This document shows positions 8,801 through 16,700 of a stretch of 33,861 nucleotides of DNA, piece after piece. Source of the DNA: Daejeonella sp. Lineage in GTDB: Bacteria; Bacteroidota; Bacteroidia; Sphingobacteriales; Sphingobacteriaceae. Within the stretch, counting starts at the first letter, position 1; each line of letters begins with the position of its first letter. Below the pieces are notes generated by a model. It was not told the origin of the DNA. It made no database searches and saw nothing but the letters and a program-made list of their open reading frames with translations. The translations under genes and the position numbers were made by a program. The stretch is taken from contig NZ_JAUXXZ010000070.1 of assembly GCF_030684675.1 (NCBI RefSeq), positions 1 through 33,861 on the forward strand, read 5' to 3'.

Positions 8801-9330
8801 TCGTCAGACATCCTTTGGCATTAGCAGCGGCTAAAGCATCATTGGAATATTTCAAATTAAGGGGGCCAGCCCTGCAACAGGAACTTAGTCATAAGGCTGT
8901 GGGACTGATGAGCAGATTAAATTCCATCTGTCTCCAGTTAAAAGTGCCGATTTCAATTGTTGGTTTTGGATCTATGTGGAAAATCCGATTCGATGAAGAA
9001 ATCCCATATAGCGAACTCCTCTTTACACTGATGCGGGAAATAGGCATACATATATGGGATGGATTTCCTTGTTTTGTTACCGAAAGTCATACCGGAGCCG
9101 AGCTTGATTCCATTATTGAAGCCTTTGAAGATAGTTTGAAACAGCTGATTTCTGCCTGTTTTCTGGAATCAAAAAAGAATTATTCTCCCGATATTAGTAT
9201 AGAAAAACCGGAAAATGAACCTCCAGTACCGGGAGCAAGATTGGGAAGAGACCGGGAAGGAAATCCTGCATGGTTTATCGCAGATCCCGAAAATCCAGGC
9301 AAATACTTACAAGTAAAACACAAGGAATAA
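2833..9330 (+). CDS. Hybrid NRPS-PKS: A(Ser)-T-KS-AT(malonyl)-ACP-aminotransferase
   Basis: This 2165-residue protein starts the assembly line; there is no N-terminal condensation domain. The adenylation domain (about 25-522) has YTSGSTGRPKG and LYGPTEAAID. Its specificity residues read by eye as D-V-W-H-L-S-L-I-D-K, the known serine code. The carrier domain has S570 (GGNSL). The ketosynthase (623-1050) keeps Cys796 (SACSTS), His932 (ETHGTA) and His971 (NMGH). The acyltransferase (1145-1485) has Ser1239 in GHSIGE and HAFH at 1335-1338, typical of malonyl-CoA. The ACP serine is S1557 (GLDSL). A class III PLP aminotransferase follows (about 1696-2106, Lys1945 in SYGKVIGGG), as in McyE and MycA, where it converts a beta-keto group to a beta-amine. 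There is no ketoreductase. The C-terminus ends in PGARLGRDREGNPAWF, a linker I associate with such enzymes. A TTG at 2818 is an alternative start; ATG 2833 is preferred. Inferred product: 3,4-diamino-5-hydroxypentanoyl-ACP. Confidence 0.9.
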   Translation: MLKPEEREKVLFSFNDTGVDYPGPTNYCELFNLAALANSKRTAVVFENESLTYSELNIRTNQIANHLISKGVKKDDLIGICLDRSTEMISGILGIMKAGAAYLPIDPEYPAERISFMLADSDLKLILTDQNTSKNFEIFNKPGLEAIILDSEQGLQQSPTADPEIGISPDDLAYVIYTSGSTGRPKGVMNEHRGLVNRLNWTQSFFNLGQNDVVLQKTTFCFDVSVWELLWPLMVGAKLVMAKPGGQKDSQYLEELIDKQEVTTIHFVPSMLEIFLLGIREGSCKSIRRVLCSGEELFPHQLSLFGEKLGHAGLFNLYGPTEAAIDVTCWPAPLNAKKVYIGKPVANTSIYILNKNQDPCAIDEEGELYIGGVQVARGYLNRPELNASRFLKNPFAINEHNRLYRSGDLARWLEDGTIEYLGRADEQVKIRGFRIEPGEIENVILEFGGIRQCLVHVKEDNNSEKKLIAYLVGSEGKYDKEKLQEHLRSKLPEYMVPALFIDIPELPLSSNGKVDRKALPLPGIERPDLQVLYKAPFSETEKLLAKLWASVLSLDKVGVNDNFFELGGNSLLALRFVAMLKQQHQLNLPVTRLYQDPYISKVALYLGGKTSTQRSETNRNGPSGTDIAVIGMSGRFPGASSIEELWDVLQSGKETTSFFSDEGLDPTIHPELSKNPNYVKARGVLEQAEYFDARFFGMNSRMAELMDPQQRIFLEIAWEVLESTGHLPERYDGKVGVFAGSGTNTYYLNNIHTRPDLIAAAGAFQVSTLNEKDYIAMRTAFELDLKGPAVSVYSACSTSLLAIAQAVESLRKGQCDVALAGGSSLTAPIRSGHLYEEGAILSKDGHCRPFDANASGTVFSDGAGVVLLKNRADAERDGDTIYAIIKGVGLNNDGAMKASFTAPNAGGQADTISMAIADAGIDPATISYVETHGTATPLGDPIEIEGLKMAFGSQDEKQFCALGSIKSNMGHLTQAAGVAGFIKTTLALHKKQLPPSLFFDRPNPDIDFENSPFYVNDKLSSWESTEKRRAGVSSFGVGGTNVHVILEEAGQTERKTEASSKAQLINWSANSEESLNQYASKLLDYLKRNPEMKLSDIAWTLQSTRRDFAQRRFIIADDAADLAQKLSEDLNKVSDSKVLKESATELAFIFPGQGSQYQNMGAGLYNQEKIFRDAVDECANLLMPWLKVDIRNILYADPAEEEKIHNTRYTQPALFVTEYAMAKLWISWGIRPVALCGHSIGEFAAAHLAGIFSLEDALKLVSERARLASELEGGSMLAVKALPEEIEKQLTGDLSIAAYNSPDLSVVSGPSDQIQIFSAELQAKSIPNRLIKTSHAFHSSMMDGMKENYSKVVHTVSLNPPRIPLVSSVTGKWMSEAEACSTSYWINQIRLPVRFTNTISTLWEEPTRLLLEVGPGNAAATFAKQQSKGTNLNAIAGFEDRVDSEYASVLRSLGKLWQNGIIPEWRNLYEGYPQIINLPNYAFDRKRCWVEPGQTNYSTPRTIAVQENQENNQAKEINLSRKDILIQKISRILESASGIEMKDVNPNLNFIEIGLDSLLLTQVAITLKREFSLPISFRQLNEDLNTLNLLADHLDAGLPSDAFQNAAFVETGPEAEINRQITELNSKLDLIRFGKLSPAGLSPEEEKEIKKPFGASPRIEKQSLELNPVQTSFLNDLIGRYNRKTRGSKEYTQKHRAYMADPRVVSGFRPLTKEIIYPIVVKKSKGSRIWDLDDNEYIDALNGFGSNMLGFQPDSVLNAIRDQMDKGYEIGPQHELAGDVCKLICEFTNSDRAALCSTGSEAVLGTIRIARTVSGRSLIVAFSGSYHGVFDEVIVRGTKTFRSIPAAAGIMLEAVQNMLILDYGTEESLKIIQERAHELAAILVEPVQSRRPDFHPIDFLKKVREITEKSGTVLIFDEVITGFRMHPGGAQALFGIKPDISSYGKVIGGGLPIGAIAGKKQFMDALDGGFWQYGDQSVPEAGVTYFAGTFVRHPLALAAAKASLEYFKLRGPALQQELSHKAVGLMSRLNSICLQLKVPISIVGFGSMWKIRFDEEIPYSELLFTLMREIGIHIWDGFPCFVTESHTGAELDSIIEAFEDSLKQLISACFLESKKNYSPDISIEKPENEPPVPGARLGRDREGNPAWFIADPENPGKYLQVKHKE

Positions 9331-9334
9331 TACA

Positions 9335-12300
9335 ATGCAAGAATCGGACTACAACTTTCAACCTGTTGAATTTGATCCCTTTGCGGGTCCTGAGATCGAG
9401 AATGTTGTTCCGGCTACCGAACCTCAGGCCGAAATTTGGGCTTCATGCCTGATCGGAGGTGAAGAGGCAAACCGTTCATATAACGAGTCGGTTTCCCTGA
9501 TCCTTCAGGGTGAACTGAATTATCCTTCACTTGAAAAATCACTACAGGATCTTTTTAAAAGGCATGATGCCCTAAGATCAGGTTTCAGTGCAGATGGTAA
9601 ACAATTATGCATTTTTTCAGAAGGCAAGCTTCAATATAATTATCAGGACATCAGCGGCACTGATCCTGATCGTCAAAAAGATTTAATCGATCAGTTTCTG
9701 GTTGAAGATGCTAAGACATCTTTCAACCTGCTAACAGGTCCCTTATTCAGGGTTAAGCTCTTCAAACTTGCAGAGGATAGCCATCATCTGACTCTTTCAA
9801 GTCATCACATCATCTGTGATGGCTGGTCGATCAGTATCATCATGCAGGATTTAGGGAAACTGTATTCCGCTGGTTTAAAATCTGAAATTGCAGAATTACC
9901 TGTGGCTCCTACCTTTGCCGATTACGCGGTAAAACAAAGGGCATTCCAGCAAAGTGCAGACTATAAGTCAATTGAATCCTTCTGGATGAAGCAGTTCATG
10001 GATGATGTACCCGAACTGGATCTACCGACCGATTTTCCGCGCCCCGAATTCAGAACCTACAAAAGCCATCGTGATGATTTTGTATTAAAGCCTGATTTGA
10101 TCAATGCGGTTAAAAAAATGGGGGCGAAATCAGGTTGTAGCTTTGTAAGCGGCATGTTGATTGCTTTTGAAGTGTTCCTTCATCGTATATCCGGTCAAAG
10201 TGATATCATTCTGGGTGTTCCATCTGCTGGACAGTCGGAAGAAGGTTATAATGGCCTGGTTGGGCATTGCGTCAATATGCTCCCTCTCAAAAGTCATCAT
10301 AATGGCGATTTTACTTTCCTGGAATTCCTGAAAATCAGAAAATCAGCAATATTTGATGCTTACGAAAATCAACAATATACTTTCGGAAGCCTTCTTAAAA
10401 AGCTGAATATCAGCAGGGATGCCTCACGTGTTCCTCTTATCCCGATAGTATTTAATATTGATATCGGGCTGAATGAGGGTGTAAAATTCGAAGGGATAAA
10501 GCATGAACTCCTCATTAACAAAAGGGAATACGAGAACTTTGAAATATTCTTAAATGCAAGTGGCTCAGGTGATTCACTAATCCTTGAATGGTCATATAAT
10601 ACCCAACTATTCAGTGCCGAAACCATCAGGGGAATGATGGAGGATTTTACTGAACTGCTGCATCAGGTGACTGAAAATCCTGAAATAAAGATCCGGGATA
10701 TTAATACCAGTGGATCGGGGGATACTTTTGAATGGAATAACACCGATACGATTTACCCTAAAGACAGCTCCCTGCATAAACTGATCAGTCAGAAAGCCAG
10801 AGAGTATCCCCAAAAAAATGCAGTTAGTTTCAGGAATAAGAATATCTCCTATCAGGACTTGAACGAAAGAGCCAACCGTTTAGCAAATCTTTTAATCAAT
10901 CAGGGAATAGCAAAAGGTGACAGAATTGCCCTGGCGCTCGACAGATCTGAAGAACTGATCATCGCCCTGCTCGCCATTATGAAATCAGGTGCAGCCTATG
11001 TACCACTTGATCCCGCCTATCCGAAAAAACAAATTGAATACATGCTGAAAGATTCTTCAGCAAAAATATTACTGACTTCAAGTGCTTATCAAAATAAATT
11101 ATCTTCTGATAGCGAAGAAATTATCCTTGATGATGTTCAGAATGAACTAGAGGAATGTTCTAAAGAGGATCCGAATGTAGCTGTAAATGGTTCTGACCTT
11201 GCTTATGTAATTTATACATCAGGATCATCTGGCAAACCAAAAGGAACCCAAATCGAACATCATAGTTTGGTGAATTTCCTCTTCAGCATGCAGAAAGTAC
11301 CGGGCATCAGTCCTGACGACCGCCTTCTGGCAGTCACGACAATTTCATTTGATATTGCCGGGCTCGAACTTTACCTACCGCTCATCAGTGGTGCCGAATT
11401 AGTTCTGGCTGATTCAGAATCAATTAAGGATGGTCGTCTTCTGCTGGTTCTGATCAGGACTGAAAAGATCAGTATCATGCAGGCAACACCATCCTCCTGG
11501 AGAATGATACTGGATGCCGGATGGAATGAAGCAATCAACATCAAAGTACTTTGTGGAGGTGAAGCCTTATCCCGGGACCTTGCCGGAAGTCTGAAGGAAA
11601 AGTGCAGTTCCCTTTGGAATATGTATGGTCCGACGGAAACCACTATCTGGTCAACCCATAAACAGATCAGCAACTTTGATCAGACAATAACAATCGGCAG
11701 ACCGATAGCCAATACTCAGGTATACCTGCTCGACCAATACCTTAAACCGGTTAGGAAGGGAGGCACAGGCGAGATCTATATTGCCGGAGATGGACTGGCC
11801 AGAGCTTATCTAAATAATCCGGGTTTGACAGCGGCAGCTTTTGTTAAGGATCCTTTTTCAGATCAGTCCGATAAAAAAATGTACCGTACCGGTGATCTTG
11901 GTAGATACACAGCAGAAGGTGAGATCCAATGTCTTGGAAGGATAGATAATCAGGTTAAAATCAGGGGGCATCGTATTGAACTTGGGGCAATAGAAGAATC
12001 GCTGCTAATGCAGAATTCGATAAAGGAAGCTGTTGTAATTGCAAGGGAAGACCTTCCGGGTGATAAAAAACTGGTAGCCTATATTGTCCCTGAACATATT
12101 GAAGGGAACCGTAAATCGCCCTCATGGCAGGAAAGATGGGAAGATCTTTATAAACGGGGAATTCAGTCTGAAAGTGAGCTAAGCATAAGTGAACAGCAAC
12201 TCGACATTGCGGTTGCACAGGAAATAAGCGGCAGGACTGATATACGGGAGGAGGTTGAAGAATGGCTAAAGCAATCGGTAGACCGGATCAAAGCAATTAA

Positions 12301-13741
12301 TGCTAAAACAGTAATGGAGCTGGGTTGCGGTGCCGGACAGCTGGTATTCGAACTTGCTCCCTTCGCTGAAAGTTTCATTGCTACAGATTATGCAGAAACT
12401 GCGATCGAGAAGTTAAAAGAAAAACTTAGCGCTGACCCTGAGAAATGGGAAAACGTAAGTGCAATTACCGCACTGGCCGATGATTTCTCTTTTGTCAAAG
12501 AAGATACTCTGGATCTGGTAATCATTAATGGGGTTGTTCAGTATTTTCCGGATGCCTCATACCTGGTGAAGGTTATTAAAGAGGCCTGCAGGGCAATAAA
12601 AAATGGAGGATGTATTTACATTGGCGACATGCAGGGCAAAAGTACTTTGCCAATGTATCATGCTTATGATCAGTTAAACAGAACTGATGAAAACCTGAAA
12701 ATTTTTGAATTTAAAAAGATATGTGACCGCCGGGTTAAGCTTGAAGATGAGCTGGTTGCCGATCCGGGATTTTTCTATAAACTGCCTGAACTGATTCCTG
12801 AAATAAGTGGCGTGAATGTTCAATTAAGGAAGGGGAAGCATATAAACGAAACGACCAAGTATCATTATGATATCTGGTTGTATGTTAATGCTGAATCTGC
12901 AAGTATAAAGCCAGATATTCAGATCAAATGGCAAGCTGGAAATAGTATAGACTGGATAAAAAATGAGTTAAAGAAATTTCCAGGGAAGGTTGTCAAGCTT
13001 CATAAAGTGTTCAATATAAGAACGATAAATGACTATTCCCTTCAGCAAATTCTTAACAATATTGCTGATGATGCATCGGTAAAAGATGCCAAAACCTTAT
13101 TGGCTTCAGCTCATGAAGGCCTGACTCCGCATCCTTTCTGGAATCTGGGAACCGAAATGGGGTATATCAGTCATGTACGCTGGACGAATGATGGTGCAGA
13201 TGGCTGCTTTGACGTGATATTTATTCCATTTGAAAAGTCTGACAGGCTTCCGGAAGCAGGGGAGATTCTAAGTCCGCTTAAGGATTCAGCATTTGATTAT
13301 GCCAGAGACCCCTATTCAGGTGAACTAACTGCCTCAGCGGATCAGCTGATGGAGTGGAAAGAAGGCCTGAAAGAATTACTGCCTCTCCAAATGATCCCGG
13401 CTGAATTTGTGCTGCTAAAAAAATTACCCTTACTTCCCAATGGCAAGACCAATAGAAAGGCATTACCCAAACCTGAAGAGAAACTTGAAAATAATCAGGA
13501 AAAAGCTACGCCCCACACAGCCACAGAAAAATTGGTCGCAAGAATATGGGCTGAAACATTAGGATTAGAGTCTGTTGGATTAGATGATGACTTCTTTGAA
13601 CTCGGAGGGCATTCTCTTATAGCCGTACAGGTTATGATCAGAATGGAGAAGGAAACCGGTTTAAGATTACCTTTGACAAGTTTGTTTAAATTTACTACTT
13701 TAGAAGAGTTTGCCCTCCTGTTCTCAAGGGCTTCTTTATGA
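9335..13741 (+). CDS. NRPS module C-A(Gly)-N-methyltransferase-T
   Basis: The 1468-residue protein begins 4 nt after the previous stop, with AAGGA 8 nt before its ATG. The condensation domain (about 22-450) has an intact HHIICDG motif (157-163). Its opening (TEPQAEIW, then GGEEANRSYNES) resembles the hybrid PKS-to-NRPS condensation subclass. The adenylation domain (about 475-930, completed near 1345-1385) has YTSGSSGKPKG (627-637). Its specificity residues read D-I-L-Q-L-G-M-I-W-K, one residue from the known glycine code. Between core motifs A8 and A10 lies a SAM-dependent methyltransferase of roughly 400 residues (ELGCGAG at 995-1001, then NGVVQYFP), the usual place for NRPS N-methylation. 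The carrier serine is S1427 (GGHSL). The module should add N-methylglycine (sarcosine). The next gene overlaps by ATGA. Specificity was aligned by eye. Confidence 0.9.
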   Translation: MQESDYNFQPVEFDPFAGPEIENVVPATEPQAEIWASCLIGGEEANRSYNESVSLILQGELNYPSLEKSLQDLFKRHDALRSGFSADGKQLCIFSEGKLQYNYQDISGTDPDRQKDLIDQFLVEDAKTSFNLLTGPLFRVKLFKLAEDSHHLTLSSHHIICDGWSISIIMQDLGKLYSAGLKSEIAELPVAPTFADYAVKQRAFQQSADYKSIESFWMKQFMDDVPELDLPTDFPRPEFRTYKSHRDDFVLKPDLINAVKKMGAKSGCSFVSGMLIAFEVFLHRISGQSDIILGVPSAGQSEEGYNGLVGHCVNMLPLKSHHNGDFTFLEFLKIRKSAIFDAYENQQYTFGSLLKKLNISRDASRVPLIPIVFNIDIGLNEGVKFEGIKHELLINKREYENFEIFLNASGSGDSLILEWSYNTQLFSAETIRGMMEDFTELLHQVTENPEIKIRDINTSGSGDTFEWNNTDTIYPKDSSLHKLISQKAREYPQKNAVSFRNKNISYQDLNERANRLANLLINQGIAKGDRIALALDRSEELIIALLAIMKSGAAYVPLDPAYPKKQIEYMLKDSSAKILLTSSAYQNKLSSDSEEIILDDVQNELEECSKEDPNVAVNGSDLAYVIYTSGSSGKPKGTQIEHHSLVNFLFSMQKVPGISPDDRLLAVTTISFDIAGLELYLPLISGAELVLADSESIKDGRLLLVLIRTEKISIMQATPSSWRMILDAGWNEAINIKVLCGGEALSRDLAGSLKEKCSSLWNMYGPTETTIWSTHKQISNFDQTITIGRPIANTQVYLLDQYLKPVRKGGTGEIYIAGDGLARAYLNNPGLTAAAFVKDPFSDQSDKKMYRTGDLGRYTAEGEIQCLGRIDNQVKIRGHRIELGAIEESLLMQNSIKEAVVIAREDLPGDKKLVAYIVPEHIEGNRKSPSWQERWEDLYKRGIQSESELSISEQQLDIAVAQEISGRTDIREEVEEWLKQSVDRIKAINAKTVMELGCGAGQLVFELAPFAESFIATDYAETAIEKLKEKLSADPEKWENVSAITALADDFSFVKEDTLDLVIINGVVQYFPDASYLVKVIKEACRAIKNGGCIYIGDMQGKSTLPMYHAYDQLNRTDENLKIFEFKKICDRRVKLEDELVADPGFFYKLPELIPEISGVNVQLRKGKHINETTKYHYDIWLYVNAESASIKPDIQIKWQAGNSIDWIKNELKKFPGKVVKLHKVFNIRTINDYSLQQILNNIADDASVKDAKTLLASAHEGLTPHPFWNLGTEMGYISHVRWTNDGADGCFDVIFIPFEKSDRLPEAGEILSPLKDSAFDYARDPYSGELTASADQLMEWKEGLKELLPLQMIPAEFVLLKKLPLLPNGKTNRKALPKPEEKLENNQEKATPHTATEKLVARIWAETLGLESVGLDDDFFELGGHSLIAVQVMIRMEKETGLRLPLTSLFKFTTLEEFALLFSRASL

Positions 13742-16700
13742 ATAAAACTGAAAGAAACGACCTTCAGCTAAACCCGGAAAGGGTCTTTGTTCCGGCTACA
13801 GAATCTCAGATAGAGATCTTAATATCCTGTCTTTTAGGTGGTGATGAAGCAAGCCTGGCATACAATCTTTCTGTTACTCTAAATATTTCAGGGCCTCTTA
13901 ACCGCACTTTTCTTGAACAAAGCCTTCAGGATTTAATTGACCGTCATGAATCCCTGAGATCAGTCTTTACTAGTGATGCCTCTCAGATATGTATCTCTTC
14001 CAAACAATTACTGGATCTCAAATTTGAAGATCTGAGCCATAAGGACAATGATCAGAATAAAAATTTTATTGCTGATTTTATAGAATCTGAGGTCAACACA
14101 GTCTTCGATTTGCAAAATGGCCCATTGTATAAGTTATCCTTATTCAAACTTGAGAATAATAATCATGCACTGATCTTTACCGCCCACCATATCATATGTG
14201 ACGGATGGTCAATGGGGATTTTTCTCGATGAACTCGGTAAATTATACTCGGCCCGTATCAAAAATGAACCTTCTGAATTGGCTGAAGCAAATTCCTTTAC
14301 CCAATATGCCTTAGATCAAAAGAAATTTTCTCAAAGCAATGATTACAAGCAAATTGAACAATTCTGGCAAGACCAGTTTAAAGATAATGTACCTGTACTC
14401 GACTTGCCAACGGATTTCCAACGGCCGGCCATCAGAACTAATAAAAGTAATCGTTTAGATACTATCCTGGATAAGAATTTGTTTAGTGATATTAAAGGTT
14501 TCAGTAATAAGCAGGGTTCAAGCCTTGCAATTACCCTTCGGACAGTATTTGAAATTTTACTCTATAAACTGAGTGGTCAGGATGATATTGTTCTGGGACT
14601 CCCTTCGGCGGGACAGGCGATTACAGATAATTACCACCTGATGGGGCACTGTATCAACCTGCTTCCGATCAGATGCAGGCTTAAGGATGAAATGTCTTTC
14701 ACACAATATCTTAAAGAAAGAAAGTTCGCTACTCTCGATGCATACGATCATCAGCAGTTTACATTCGGAAGCCTTCTGAAAAATCTGAATATTCCACGTG
14801 ACCCTTCCAGAGCAACTTTAGTCTCAGTGGTATTCAGTCTTGATCAGGGTTTGGGAGGTATGATCAATTTTGAGGGATTAGAATGTAACGTTTTATCCAA
14901 TAAAAGGGATTATGAGAACTTTGAGCTATTTATTAATGCAACAATTGAAGATGAAGATTTCAAAATAGAATGGACCTATAACACCCAGTTGTTCAGGTCG
15001 GAAACTATCAAACAAATGATGGAGCAATTTGAGTCTCTTCTGAATACCCTTGTTAAAGATCCTCAGATAAAATTAAAAGACGTTCTTTTCAGTGACCGAA
15101 GCGATTTTTTGAAAAAAATTGCCGGATGGAATGATACGCAATTCAGCTATCCTGAAGACAAACCAATCTATAAATTTGTTTCAGAAAATGCAGAGAAACA
15201 TCCTGATAAAATTGCTGTTAGGTACAATAATAGTACCACCAGCTACAGAGAGCTGAATGAGAAAGCCAATCAGCTTGCCCACTATTTAATTGAAAATCAG
15301 GTTTGTCAGGGAGATACAATCGCGCTGGCAGTCGACCGTTCTGCTGAACTCCTGATCTGTTTGTTGGCTATTATGAAAACAGGAGCAGCATATGTTCCTG
15401 TTGATCCTGAATATCCTATCAAGCGAATTGAATATATGCTGGAGGATTCAGCAGCCAGGGTGTTAATCAGTTCTCATAAATATAAAAACCAATTTACCAG
15501 AGAGGGGACAAAAGAGATCGTACTTGAAGAAATTTTTCCGGAACTGATCAATTATCCTAGTACTGAACCTCTTGTAGAAGTTAAGGGAACTGACCTTGCG
15601 TATGTGATCTACACATCAGGATCAACCGGCAAGCCTAAAGGAATAGCCATTGAACACCATAGCCTTTGCAACTTTTTATGCAGTATGCAGAAGGAACCGG
15701 GCATTTCTGCTCAGGATAAGTTACTGGCGATGACTACAATTTCCTTTGATATCTCCGGACTTGAATTATATCTCCCGCTGATCAGCGGTGCAGAGCTCCT
15801 GATCACCGACGCTGATATAGCAAAGGATGCAAGAGAACTGCTAGACCTGATAAGAACAGAAAAAGTAAGTATCATGCAGGCTACACCATCTACCTGGCGA
15901 ATGATGGTAGAGAGTAATTGGAATGAACGGCTTGAACTCAAAGTACTTTGTGGCGGAGAAGCACTCAGTAAAGACCTGGCAGAAGCATTAATGGCCCGAT
16001 GTACTTCGCTATGGAACATGTACGGGCCAACAGAGACTACTATATGGTCGGCAGTAAAACAGATTAAAGATACTGATGCACAAATTAGTATCGGGCACCC
16101 GATTGCGAATACTCAGATCTATATTCTCGACCAGCACCTGCGACCGGTACCTGCCGGACGCACAGGAGAAATATATATTGGGGGTGCCGGACTAGCAAGA
16201 GCATATCTCAATAAGCCTGAACTTACGGCAAAAAGTTTTATTCAGAATCCAATATCACCCGAAATATCCAACAGAATTTATCGCAGCGGTGATCTGGGGA
16301 AATTTCTGGATAACGGAGAAGTCCAGTGTTTTGGGCGGGTCGACAATCAGGTCAAAATAAGAGGATATCGCATTGAATTAGGTGCTATTGAGGAAGCTTT
16401 AAATGAACAGGACAAGGTTAAAGAATCTTTAGTAATTGCCAGAGAAGACCGTCCAGGAGATCAAAGGCTGGTAGCTTATGTCATTCCTGACACAGAGGCT
16501 AATAACCTGAATTCATCTCAGATAGCCGCATGGAAACAAGGCATTAAGGAGTTATTACCATCATATATGGTTCCAGGTGATTTTGTAATTCTAAGCCAAT
16601 TTCCATTACTTCCAAATGGAAAAATTGATAGAAAAGCACTACCCAAGCCTAATGAGAGCCTCCTGGAAAACAAAAAGCCAGCACTACCCAAAACTGAGAC

